Shown here: in pieces, positions 11,002 through 20,992 of the stretch | Numbering within the stretch: position 1 is the stretch's first letter | How the letters are laid out: each line of letters opens with the position of its first letter | Origin: Labia minor | Taxonomy: Eukaryota > Arthropoda > Insecta > Dermaptera > Spongiphoridae | Assembly: GCA_963082975.1 (NCBI GenBank) | Contig: OY720350.1 | Span: 13,238,910-13,302,909, forward strand | DNA: 64,000 nt | Direction: 5' to 3' | Notes under the pieces: model-generated | The model's input: the letters and a program-made list of their open reading frames with translations, nothing else | Database searches by the model: none | What the model was told of the DNA's origin: nothing | Translations under genes and position numbers: made by a program

Positions 11002-11356
11002 GTTATTCTTTGATAGGATTAATATATTTACTACTAAAAATTATTTTAATTAAGAAACAAAATGAAAATGATTTTCTCCAAAAAGAGAGATCTTTACAAA
11101 TCAGTAGGAATATACCTACCTAAAAAAAACCTTTAAAATGTTAAAAGTCTAGAGGAGTTTTCTCCAGATTAGAGACGTACGCAGAAAGATAAAATTTTTG
11201 CTTGTATAATAGATTCAATAAATATAATAATTATAGAGCCTTGATTTTAGTAATTGATTAGATCAAATTATTATATAAAATTAATATTCAACTTGTATAT
11301 TTTATTTTTTGTTAATTATTTTTAAAATTTAATTAAAATTTTCATAAATAATCAAC

Positions 11357-11387
<31 letters not shown>

Positions 11388-11555
11388 AAAGAAGAAGAGA
11401 AGGAGATTTAATGAAACTTTCAAGAATTATACTCATAGATAAATAATATAAAAATTATTTTTAAAATTCCTAATAATATCGATATATAGATTATGTGTTT
11501 ATATATATATATATATTATATACCTTGCCAATTGGAAAATTAATTACCATCCTAG
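11002..11555. other. AT-rich intergenic DNA with T-run
   Basis: It contains a long T homopolymer at about 11361-11385 and (TA)n at about 11500-11516; nothing else was recognised. Confidence 0.6.
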
Positions 11556-11960
11556 AATTTCTATAGCCAAGAGCTATTCGCCGATTGTAATGTTATTTTT
11601 TGTCTATTTGCGGTTGAAATTGCAAGAAACAGTCAATTGTGTGTGTATTTTGTGCAGCCCTGGGGCCGGGGCGTGGCCATTTGGTACCCGCTCCGTTTGC
11701 ACAAGACGCCCACGCAACAGACGAGAGCCGCATCGGCCTCGAATAATAAATCAACCCACAGAGACACATCTATTTTATTTTCATTAACAAATCCTTCTCA
11801 GGAGCGACTCTCTTTTAATGTCCGAAACCATAATAGAAAAGATGAATGAAGAAGGACGAGGGTTTTAGGGAAGGTGTGAGAACATGAGTGGAGGGAAGAG
11901 GGGGTGATGGGGTGGTGGAGTGGCTGTAGAACCGCGGCTGACGTCATTCATTCATTCATT
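11556..11960. promoter_or_regulatory. GC-rich, single-copy-looking island (candidate promoter/regulatory DNA)
   Basis: Base composition shifts sharply to G/C. It contains GGGGCGTGGC (11668-11677), a Sp1/KLF-type site, and TGACGTCA (11939-11946), a CREB/ATF-type site. Unlike the repeats around it, I find no second copy in the window. The frames of 65-70 codons here resemble nothing known to me. It could be a promoter or first exon of a gene beyond or spanning this region, or an enhancer; this is inference from composition and short motifs only. Confidence 0.35.
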
Positions 11961-12225
11961 AGAAAAAGGATTCAACAAATGAACATCTCCGAAATCAAAC
12001 ATTTAACGTTCAAGCTACCAATGAATTAGGGATTAAAACAACAACAACAACAACAACACTGGGTTAAATAACTTGAAAAACGTCGACTAATGAATGTACT
12101 ACATTTTAAATAAATATTCTACTTAATGGAGGGAGATTTACTTATTGGAAAAAGATTCACGATTTTGCTACTCCCCTGAGAAATCGTTTATTATACAATT
12201 CAGTAATAAATTGAAATTAAATATA
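11961..12225. other. AT-rich spacer with (AAC)n
   Basis: An (AAC)n microsatellite lies at about 12039-12057; no other feature is seen. Confidence 0.6.
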
Positions 12226-12245
12226 TTATATATATTTAACTGTTT

Positions 12246-12284
<39 letters not shown>

Positions 12285-12300
12285 CAGTTAAATATAACAT
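12226..12300. repeat. inverted repeat around a (TA)n tract
   Basis: ATATTTAACTGTT on the left and AACAGTTAAATAT on the right are reverse complements on either side of a long self-complementary (TA)n run, giving a potential cruciform directly upstream of the LINE body. Confidence 0.85.
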
Positions 12301-14090
12301 AAGGAGCGATATACAAAGATACAACAATGATATTATAAAAAAGTTAATTGAACCAAATAATTCAGTAAAACAGATGAGACAAATGATATTTGAAGGAAAG
12401 CAACTAATTCCATGTCTGATAAACAAAAATAAAAATATTAACTATGCGCGTAAAGAAATAGTTCAAATAGCTACAGACTATTATAAAGAATTATATGAGG
12501 GCGAAAGTATCAATAAGTTTTACAACAAAAAACGCTCAAATGAAAACATTTCTGAGTTTTTAGAATCAGAAATTGAAAACGAGATAAAAAAACTTAAAAT
12601 CTGGTAAAGCGGAGATGGAATAAAAGACGAAATACTAAAACAACTCATTAATTTTATAATAAAGCCATTAACGTGCATATATAATAATATATTAATAACA
12701 AAAACCATACCAAAGCAATGGCAAAAGTCTAACAATATAATTATGTACAAAAAAGGCGACCCAAAAGATATTGTCAACTATAGACCACTTACTCTAACAT
12801 CAAATATGGGAAAAATCTTTGAAAAACTAATCCAGAGAAGAATTGAGAGAACTATAATTATCAACCAACCAATAGAGCAAGCCGGCTTTAGAACTGGATA
12901 TTCCACAATAGATCATTTACACGTGATAGGACAGATCATAGAAAAATCTAGAGAATATCAATTCACACAATATATTTAGCATTTATCGATTTTACCAAAG
13001 CATTTCACTCTATAAACCAGGCTTGCATCCTGGAAGCTCTGATCTGTGAGATCAAGGAGTAGATATAAACTACGTTGAGATTATTGAGAATCTATATAAG
13101 AAATGTGAAGCTAGAATTCTCTTGGATGAACCGGGATCCTTCTTCCCTGTAAGAAGAGGAGTAAGACAGGGAGATCCACTTCCACCAATTTTATTCAATT
13201 GTACAATGGAGAAAATGTGTAGAAAATTTAATTGGGAGGGGAGGGGATTGAATGTCAATGGTACCTTCTTGAACAACTTAAGATTTGCGGACGACATAGT
13301 CCTGATTGGGAAAAGCAAAGTGGAAATAACCGAATTACTGAGAGATTTGAACAAGGAAAGAAAAAAGTGGGTCTAAGGATAAATGAGAAGAAGTCAGTAA
13401 TACTTACAAATGGTTGTCAAGAAAAAATAAAATACGATGATAAAAAATACATAGAGTGTAGGGAAGAAGTGGTTTATCTTGGTCAAACAATACGATATGA
13501 AAATAGAACAACGCTAGAAATAAATAGAAGGATAAACTTAGGTTGGAAAAAATTTTGGTCTACGGCCTTTATACTAAAAAAATAAAGAAATAAACCTAGA
13601 CTCAAAAATCAAAGTTTTTAAAAAATGTATTATACCAGTGATGACTTATGGTGCACAAACATGGACATTAACAAAGAAAAATATGAATAAATTGGAAACA
13701 GCTCAACGATCCATGATAAGGAGTATTCTTGGTTTTACAAGAAGAGATAGGAAAAGAATAAAAGAAATATATAAAATAATAAATATGGACAACATCAACA
13801 TTTATATAAGAAAAATAAAGTGGAAGTGGGCCGGACATACAATCAGAACACATGACGAAAGATGGTCTAAGAGAATTTTGGAATGGCATATACTGGAAGA
13901 AAAAAGGAAAAGATGTAGACAAGTAAAAAGATGGTCGGATGAAATCCACGAAACAGCGGGAACGGATTGGCAAAAGATAACAAGACAAAGAACCGCTTGG
14001 AGAATTTTGGGAGAGGCCTATGCCCCCCCGCAAGGGCCTGGTTCTGTCATAATTAATAAATCAATTAAATTTTTGTATATATATATATAT
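12290..14090 (+). pseudogene. RTE-like non-LTR retrotransposon, endonuclease missing, RT frameshifted
   Basis: Pieces in three frames line up in the order of one LINE polyprotein. First is an N-terminal linker (12374-12607), then fingers/palm with VNYRPLTLTSNMGKIFEK and EQAGFRTGYSTIDHLHVIGQ (12743-12979). Next is palm with RRGVRQGDPLPPILFNC and the catalytic LRFADDIVLIGKS (13122-13376), then GLRINEKKSVILTN with EEVVYLGQTIRYEN (13350-13585). Last is the C-terminal domain with MTYGAQTWTLTKKNMNKLE and IRKIKWKWAGHTIRTHDERW (13638-14036). The YxDD-equivalent FADD is intact, but at least four stops or frameshifts separate the pieces. The 5' endonuclease is absent. The 3' end merges into (TA)n, against which the mariner sits. 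Clade assignment to RTE is from motif memory. Confidence 0.85.
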
Positions 14091-14098
14091 ATATAATA

Positions 14099-14128
14099 GG
14101 TTGGGGAAAAAGAAATCCATTATTTTTA
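14099..14128. repeat. mariner terminal inverted repeat (transposase 3' side)
   Basis: It starts GGTTGGGGAAAAAGAAATCC and matches the other end in inverse orientation almost throughout. Confidence 0.95.
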
Positions 14129-14172
14129 CGTGAACTTCAAGACTTTATTTAACATGTTTTGCATTGTCCGAT

Positions 14173-15198
14173 TTAGGTCAAATATGCACCATTTTGTTCT
14201 ATAATTTGTTGCCATTTCAATGGTAGCTTCATTATGCCTCTCTCATAAAAGTCTTGGTCCTTATTAGCGAAAAACTCCAGCAATTGATTTTCACACTCTT
14301 CCCTTGATGCCAATTTCTTATCACTAAAAAAGTTTTGCAATGCAAGAAAAAGATGGTAATCGCTTGGTGCGAGGTCCGGACTGTATGGTGGATGCATCAA
14401 AACTTCCCAACCAAGCTCCCGGAGTTTCTGACGAGTCACTATAGAAGTGTGTGGCCTGGCGTTGTCCTGATGGAACACGAAACCTCTTCTGTTGGCCAAT
14501 TCTGGCCGTTTCTGGTCAATTGCTCGCTTCAGACGGTCCAGTTGTTGACAATAGATGTCTGAATTTAATGTTTGGCCATATGGAAGCAACTCGTAATAAA
14601 TGATTCCTTTCCAATCCCACCAAACGCAAAGCAGAACCTTCCTGGCCGTTAGTCCCGGTTTGGCCACCGTCTGAGCTGCTTCACCGCGCTTTGACCACGA
14701 TCGCTTTCGCATAATGTTGTCGTATGTGACCCATTTCTCATCCCCAGTCACCATCCGTTTAAGAAATGGGTTGATTTCATTACGTTTGGCCAAGGCTTCG
14801 CAGATGGAAATTCGATCCATCATGTTTTTTGGTGTTAATTGGTGTGGCACCCAAACATCAAGCTTTTTTTTAAACCCAGCTTTGTGCAAATGGTTTAAAA
14901 CTGTTTTGTGGTTGATCTTTAACTCCTGGGCGATGCTACGACTACTAACATGCCGGTCCACTTCGATGATTTCAGTGACTTTGTCGACATTTTCGACGAC
15001 GGGCCTGCCTGTGCGAGGGGCATCCTTAACGTCAAAAATACCCGAACGGAATCGACGAAACCAAAATTGCGCGTAATTAGCTGTTACAGTATCGGGACCA
15101 TAAACACTATTCACATTTTCAGCCGCCTGACTTGCATTTTCGCCCTTATCAAAGAAAAACTGTAAAATGTACTGAATTTTCTCTTTGTTGACTTCCAT
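14173..15198 (-). CDS. mariner transposase, full length, DD34D
   Basis: The product is the transposase that would bind the inverted repeats, excise the element and insert it at TA dinucleotides in the nucleus. The 341-residue frame is of normal mariner length (about 330-350), starts at a methionine close to the usual N-terminus and has no internal stop. Residues 1-110 form the paired helix-turn-helix region. WVPHQL at 116-121 corresponds to the conserved WVPHEL linker. The catalytic triad is D153 (TGDEKW), D245 (HQDNARPH) and D280 (YSPDLAPSDY), with 34 residues between the second and third, i.e. DD34D. The text style (NASQAAENVNSVYG; KNRRGF-like NRRGFVFHQDNARPH) is closest in my memory to the mellifera subfamily. 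All catalytic residues are present, so activity is possible. It is the only intact transposon gene in the window. Confidence 0.97.
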   Translation of the reverse strand: MEVNKEKIQYILQFFFDKGENASQAAENVNSVYGPDTVTANYAQFWFRRFRSGIFDVKDAPRTGRPVVENVDKVTEIIEVDRHVSSRSIAQELKINHKTVLNHLHKAGFKKKLDVWVPHQLTPKNMMDRISICEALAKRNEINPFLKRMVTGDEKWVTYDNIMRKRSWSKRGEAAQTVAKPGLTARKVLLCVWWDWKGIIYYELLPYGQTLNSDIYCQQLDRLKRAIDQKRPELANRRGFVFHQDNARPHTSIVTRQKLRELGWEVLMHPPYSPDLAPSDYHLFLALQNFFSDKKLASREECENQLLEFFANKDQDFYERGIMKLPLKWQQIIEQNGAYLT

Positions 15199-15349
15199 CT
15201 TTAACGCCGTGTAACTCAGAACTGAATGGACAAAACAAAAAACTGCAAACGAATTCTTTTAGTGCGAACTGTTACCTTGACAACGAGCATAAATTTGAAA
15301 TTGTTTGATCGATAATTTACGAGATATCGATCACTACAGCCATCTACCG

Positions 15350-15379
15350 AAAAAATAATGGATTTCTTTTTCCCCAACC
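15350..15379. repeat. mariner terminal inverted repeat (transposase 5' side)
   Basis: It ends GGATTTCTTTTTCCCCAACC, the reverse complement of the other end, followed by the duplicated TA. Confidence 0.95.
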
Positions 15380-15381
15380 TA

Positions 15382-17701
15382 ATATGTGATATGTAACCAA
15401 ATAAAGGCAATAAATAAATATATTATATATATATATATATATAGTATTAAAATTAAAGTATTAAAGTATTAAATTAAAATTAATTATGAAATAAGGTTTT
15501 GTAATAAAATGACACCTTTTTCAATTCTGTAAGTAATTTCAATAAATATGTATGTGCTTTCAAAGTTGTAAAGTCCTTTTATAATCACCCCGTATATATA
15601 TAATTATTTTAAATTAATATCATATAATAATTTATATTGTGTTTATGATTATTTAACTTAACTTAATTTAATAATTTATTCCCTTTGTTATAAAAAAAAT
15701 TGAAATTAAAAGTTTTAGAATTTATAGTATTTAATGAAACTAGACATTCAATCTGGTCTAAAGTGACCTACTTTAAAGAAATAATATTTAAGATGCATGC
15801 ATCATAATTTCTCAAAAAAAATTCTTAACAAATTCAATAATAATTTAAGTAGTTGAAACTTATATGCTTCATAAAAATAATCTATTATTGTTTAAAATCC
15901 TCAGCATCCACATTAGTGATTATCTCGTCAAATCTTAATTACATTTTTGACGCCCTATATATAATATAAAGTAAAATACTGAATATCAATTCTTCTAAGT
16001 ATCATCTTTAAAATATATATTACAACTCTAAGAGTGAATTCTAATTTCTGTTAGACTATCTCAAAGTAGAAAATCGACCCAATAATAATTCTTCTCTTCC
16101 AGATGGTGATTTTAAGAAAACTTCATTTTATTATCTAATATTAAAAAAAATTGATTTTAAAATTTCCATTATACATTAAAGCTATTTTTTTTATATCTAT
16201 TTTATTATGATGGCTTTCTTTTTATATACTATAATCAGGTCATAACATTTTATGCTTATTACACTGAAAGATCACTTTAGTTATTATATTATATTTATTT
16301 TTAAAAATGAGTTATTTTATAAAAAAAAAAAAGAAAAATCATTTATAAAAATTATTAAAATACCTTAATAGCCAACTTCTTTTATCCTCAATCATTCTTC
16401 ACATGCAATCTTAAAGTGATTATTATATTATACCACCCACTCATTAAATATATAAAAATTACATTGACAAACATACATATAACAAATAACTTTGTAAAGT
16501 TGATTTAAAACTTTTAAATATTTATTTTTATCAAACTAGGACTATCATTATTCAATTCCATGTAAAGTCAATACATAAAGTGAGAATACATATTATTTAT
16601 CATTATTTACTGAATTTCATTTTAAAATTTTCATTTAAATTTTAAGTCAAAAAATATCTCAACAATTTTTATGTATTTTTTATTGAGCTTACAAATATAT
16701 AAAAACTTTTTCTTTATTAGACTTGTTTTATGTATATATATATATATATTATATATATTAATAAAAAAGTTTTTATTTTAATTTACAGAGAAAATTAAAT
16801 TTGTTTTTTTTAGTAGCCTGAGAACGTGTGCATTTATATGAACATGTCCTACATTATAAAACCCACTCATTTTTATAAGCATAATTTTATTTTATCTTCC
16901 CCTCTGTATTTATTTGAATGTTATATAGTATTGATTGGTCAACAAAAGAATGATTACCCAAAAGCTTTGAAATAATGCATCAACAGTTTTCACAATTTAT
17001 TTCAATGTTTAATTGAAAAGGAAAGAGAGGCTCAGCTCAAGTTTTGATTTTTTTTATTGAGTGTTGTAATTTTGTTCAAACATATTAATAAATGAATTAT
17101 AATATTAAAATATTAAGTTAATTTTATTCTCAAATTTTTCAATTATACTCTGTGCTGATGGAAAGAATAACATTTTTATATAGCATATTTAGTGAGCTAT
17201 TTAAGGAATTTAAAATATTTATTAATATTAATATTTTTGATAAAATAAAACTGATCTGGTATTAAATATATTATCAATATAACAATATATTTGTATTGAA
17301 AGAGAAAATTTATTTAATTATTATTAAAAAAATTAAAATATGTTATAAAAGTTAATACTATTAAAATGTGCGAGTGTTGCGGGTAGCCTAAATGCCAGGA
17401 GTGCCCAGTGCATCAGTGTTGTGCATAAGAGAAGGTAGCCTGCTACGTTTCCAGTCCAATGGGGAATTTACTATTGAATTTATTATAAATTTATTAACAA
17501 TTCATGAACCCTCCAATCTAACATAAAATATCTTTCTCTTCAATAAATTTCTTAATTAGTTTTTATACAGAATATTTCATAATCATAATATGTAAAATCC
17601 ACATTACTAAAAAATATATAAATATAATTATCTAATATCTCCTTTATTTATCTATTAAATTCTATTCATTTAAAATATTTAAAATATTAGATATAAAAAT
17701 A
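15382..17701. other. AT-rich intergenic DNA; unassigned GC-richer patch at 17368-17462
   Basis: No gene is recognised over this long stretch. A patch at 17368-17462 (reading GTGCGAGTGTTGCGGGTAGC onward) is clearly less AT-rich and may be a fragment of an unrecognised repeat or RNA-derived sequence. (TA)n tracts lie at about 15421-15443 and 16733-16760. Confidence 0.5.
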
Positions 17702-17703
17702 TA

Positions 17704-18180
17704 CGGGGGTAGGTCAATAAGCCCGTGACTTTTTGAATTTCCCATCTCTTAAATGAAATGGCAAAACTGCTTCTATATTTATTGTCAGGAGGAAACTATC
17801 AGCTGACACCTGTCAAAATTTGAATCAGCTGGATCTTTTAGGTTTTGTTTGACATACATTAATAGCAGACTAGAGAAGAAAATGGAAAAAAGTGAATTTC
17901 CATGAAAATTCATGAATTAGGATACGAATTACTCCCTTAACCGCATTAGCCCCGAAGAAATAACTCGGTGGAAAGAGACTTGAATTCAACTAAGAAATCT
18001 CACAAACAAATACCTATTTTGATGTCTTCGATAAATCTTATTTTTTGGAAGGGAAAAAAAATTGGAGAAACGTTGGACGAAGAGCTCAAAGGAGACTACG
18101 TTGAAAAATATCTAATAATATTTTTATTAAAAAAAACTGTTTCATTAAAAAAAAGTCACGGACTTATTGACCTCCCCTCG
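17704..18180 (+). mobile_element. mariner-like deletion derivative (MITE) with TA duplication
   Basis: The ends share the inverted sequence GGTCAATAAG(C/T)CCGTGACTT behind CGGGGGTA and CGAGGGGA, and TA lies immediately outside (17702-17703 and 18181-18182). The 477-bp interior keeps the first codons of a transposase (MEKSEF at about 17882) and its last part. The gene middle is deleted. Confidence 0.85.
17882..18115 (+). pseudogene. remnant of mariner-like transposase (N- and C-terminal scraps)
   Basis: After the start scrap MEKSEF, a large internal deletion joins to a C-terminal segment. That segment reads FWKGKK, then GETLDEELKGDYVEKY, which matches the usual mariner C-terminus (FW KG ... 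CIELKGDYVEK). No catalytic residue remains. Confidence 0.7.
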
Positions 18181-18232
18181 TATACATATTTATATATATG
18201 AAAAATATTAATATTATCAGTATTTTAATAAT

Positions 18233-18745
18233 AAAGGCAGCTTAGCAGTGCGTGTATAGTGGCAATTTTCTACACATTCGATTTCGATTCGACTCCAACT
18301 ATGAATAAATTTTTCTAATAAATTCAATTTAACATCAGCTGCCTTCCGATCCAGGAAATGACAAGCCTGGTTCTATATAACCCTGCTCCAGCAAGGATTA
18401 CTTCAAAATAAGCAACCACACGCAACAATGGATCGTGATGAGAAGAACAAATACTCCAGGTGATACTCAATCCACCCGTTCTGGAAGATCTGAATCTTTA
18501 CTTAAAAAGAAAAATGAAGTTAACACCCAAGGAACATTCATATATGAAACACTGAACAACTTATTAAAAAGCCGGAAAGTTACATAATCTAATAATGGAA
18601 CTCGATCGGCAGAAAATCCAGATAATTGCTCTTCAAGAAGATCTGGCAAAACAAAGAAGAACATACAAAGGGTTAGCATGTGTGAGTAAGAAGAAAGTGG
18701 GAGCTTTGCGTGATCCCAGATGGTCCAAACGCAACTAATAATAAT
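18233..18745 (+). mobile_element. LINE 5' segment with SINE-like head (endonuclase start retained)
   Basis: The first about 120 bp match the 5516 element (GGCAGCTTAGCAGTGCGTGT, then CAATTTTCTACACATTCGAT, later AAATTTTTCTAATAAATTCA). Downstream on the same strand is the start of a LINE apurinic-type endonuclease: GTFIYETLNNLLKAGKLHNL (with one frame break) and IMELDRQKIQIIALQE, equivalent to TxNVRTL ... GKLxNL ... ELxRxxIxIxALQE. It ends RDPRWSKRN and a (TAA)n tail. So the tRNA-like head may be the 5' UTR of a LINE, or two elements may be fused here. Confidence 0.6.
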
Positions 18746-19380
18746 AATATTTTAATAACAAAGAATACATAATAAATTGTCAATATTTAATGGATATAGG
18801 CATACTTGTGCATTTAGGTAGTGATACTTGATTCAAATATTTTTCTTGATATAAATTTTTAATAAATAAATTATTTTACATTCTTTTCGCTTTGAACTGT
18901 TAATAATTATGATTATTTATTTTTTAATAATTTTATAAATTAAATATAGAGGTACTTATACATATTAAAGCTTCTTAATTAAGAATATTTTTTTACTTGA
19001 ATTTAAGTAAAGAAAAAGTATCTTTTTTTAAAAAAAAAATGTATTTATATGTATGTATTTTTATTTTATAAATAATAATATTTTAATAACAAAGAATACA
19101 TAATAAATTGTCAATATTTAATGGATATAGGCATACTTGTGCATTTAGGTAGTGATACTTGATTCAAATATTTTTCTTGATATAAATTTTTAATAAATAA
19201 ATTATTTTACATTCTTTTCGCTTTGAACTGTTAATAATTATGATTATTTATTTTTTAATAATTTTATAAATTAAATATAGAGGTACTTATACATATTAAA
19301 GCTTCTTAATTAAGAATATTTTTTTACTTGAATTTAAGTAAAGAAAAAGTATCTTTTTTTAAAAAAAAAATGTATTTATA
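18741..19380. repeat. tandem duplication, two ~309-bp copies, period 331 bp
   Basis: 18741-19049 and 19072-19380 read the same base for base by eye and in the same orientation, separated by 22 bp. The unit is AT-rich and noncoding (starts ATAATAATATTTTAATAACA, ends AAATGTATTTATA). Perfect identity suggests a recent duplication, or an assembly artefact. Confidence 0.93.
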
Positions 19381-19399
19381 TTTTAAAATGAAATCAACT

Positions 19400-20240
19400 G
19401 TATGTAATAATATATATTTATTTATTTTGTTTTTGATAAATAATTGGAAGTAATTGAGTCAATGAAATGGAAATACGTTCGAATGTAGTTGATAGGTAAT
19501 CGACACCTTCGTTTGGGAATCTATTCGATTGACTTGAATTCAGATAGAAAAAAATCTCATAAAACTTTTACAGAGCGCCAGTAAAAATCAGAGTTGAGTG
19601 ATTTTGGTGCATCCCGATGAGGTCTAGTGGCCAAGTGGACAGGCGTCTTTGGAGAAAAGCCATCTACTATTTTAGTGCAGTTTATGGCGGTTTCAAGTCC
19701 AACTTTACGAGAGGAAGATAGAAGCAATTTGCCAAATTCAGTTAAGTAATCGGAGCTCGTATATCATACTTCTGGTAATTACTTGAAGAACAAACTGCAT
19801 AAATAAATTAACGAGCGTGCCATAAAAACTCAGACAGAGAGAGAGATGTCAAGTTGTTCGAGTTAAGCCGTTGACAGGCGGTCTAGCCACGGATGGTAGT
19901 CATGGAATGAAAATAAATGAGCGTCTGTTAATTAGAAATTAATTAATCTTGATCTTTTCGCCTCTCGAGGTTTCAAAAGAGGATGTTTTGGGGTTTTTAG
20001 TGAATGGAGGTCATGTCTGTCTGTCTGTGAGTCTGAATGTCTGGATGGTGGTTGTCTGTGGGAAGAGAAGGGGAGGGTTGCAAATTGAATGCGTTTGCGT
20101 TTTGGCAAGTACTGCCCTTGTGCCACTTCTTTTTTGTTTTCGCTTCGCCCACGGTCAAGGCAAATGGGTCGCCTCAATCGTTGATCCATTCTCTACATCC
20201 TACACAAATCCAGGCGGCGACGTTTGCTTCTTAATTTTTT
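19400..20240. other. single-copy-looking stretch, partly GC-richer, unknown role
   Basis: I find none of this sequence elsewhere in the window. From about 19990 to 20225 it is much less AT-rich and includes repeated CTGT units (about 20014-20030). Frames up to 126 codons are open on both strands but low in complexity at their ends and match no family I know. It could be regulatory DNA, an untranslated exon or simply unique sequence. Confidence 0.35.
19614..19720 (+). other. tRNA-like segment (A-box and B-box resemblance)
   Basis: TCTAGTGGCCAAGTGGACAG resembles a tRNA D-arm/A-box and GGTTTCAAGTCC, some 67 bp further on, resembles a B box. The spacing and the lack of a matched acceptor stem argue against a working tRNA; a tRNA pseudogene or SINE head is more likely. 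Confidence 0.4.
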
Positions 20241-20992
20241 CTTTTTCTTTTTTTTCCTCTTTTTTTTTTTTTTTCTTTTCCTTTCCTCTTCCATTGAAAC
20301 GCCCCCGAATTTCACTCTATAATTTATAATTTATGAGAAATCAAAATTTTATTTGACGCTTGTCATTTTTTAGATTCAATTAAGAAAATGATTAATCAGT
20401 TTTTTTTTTATTTATTAAAATGCATGACATCTTATTTTATAGAAAAAAAAAATGAAAAAATGATTCCAAATTTATGAAGTTGCTAATATAATTATTTTTT
20501 TTTTTAATGAAAATTACATAATATACTTACGTAGATTTGTTATGGACAATACATGTCGATAGATAACAAGATCAGAGATATAAGTATAAAGAAGCTTTTA
20601 AATATATATTTTTAAAAGAGGGAGTAGGGGAAAAGAAGATCGAGTTGTCAAAGAAGAAGGAATATCTTTGAAACAAATAGCTTTCCTGATCCGAATGTTT
20701 TTTATCTACTCCACCCCCCCCTCCCTCTATGGGACTTTGATAGATGTGTTCTGGTGTGTTGTGGGTGACCCTTGAAAGTTAAAGGCATCTAACATCAACT
20801 AAAGATCCTAACTAGGCGATAAGAAAACATCATTTATTTAATAATTACAAAAAAAAAAAAAATGAAACTTTTTCTAAATTTATAATTAAGCATAAATTTT
20901 ATGGTAAAAAACAAAAAAAAAAAATAATTTCAAATATTTAAACAATAAATAAATCATTCGATTCGAGGTGGATTTTTTAGAATTAATAAAAA
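20241..20992. other. AT-rich intergenic DNA with homopolymer runs
   Basis: T-rich and A-rich runs only; no gene or repeat structure recognised. Confidence 0.6.

Larger units (their letters stand above)
14099..15379 (-). mobile_element. complete mariner element, apparently intact
   Basis: The two ends are 30-bp near-perfect inverted repeats (GGTTGGGGAAAAAGAAATCC, then ATTATTTTT on both sides). They are flanked by TA at 14097-14098 and 15380-15381, the TA target duplication of Tc1/mariner elements. The 1281-bp length is standard for mariner. The interior holds one uninterrupted transposase gene on the minus strand, with 5' and 3' untranslated spans of about 180 and 75 bp. It sits in a (TA)n tract immediately after the LINE 3' end, a natural TA target. 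Confidence 0.95.

Noticed and set aside
14335-15165. Plus-strand frames opposite the mariner gene
   Set aside because: They are antisense shadows of the intact transposase.
19949-20329. 126-codon open frame as a gene
   Set aside because: Its end is a low-complexity Ser/Phe run from a T/C-rich tract, and the opposite strand is also open; no family resemblance.
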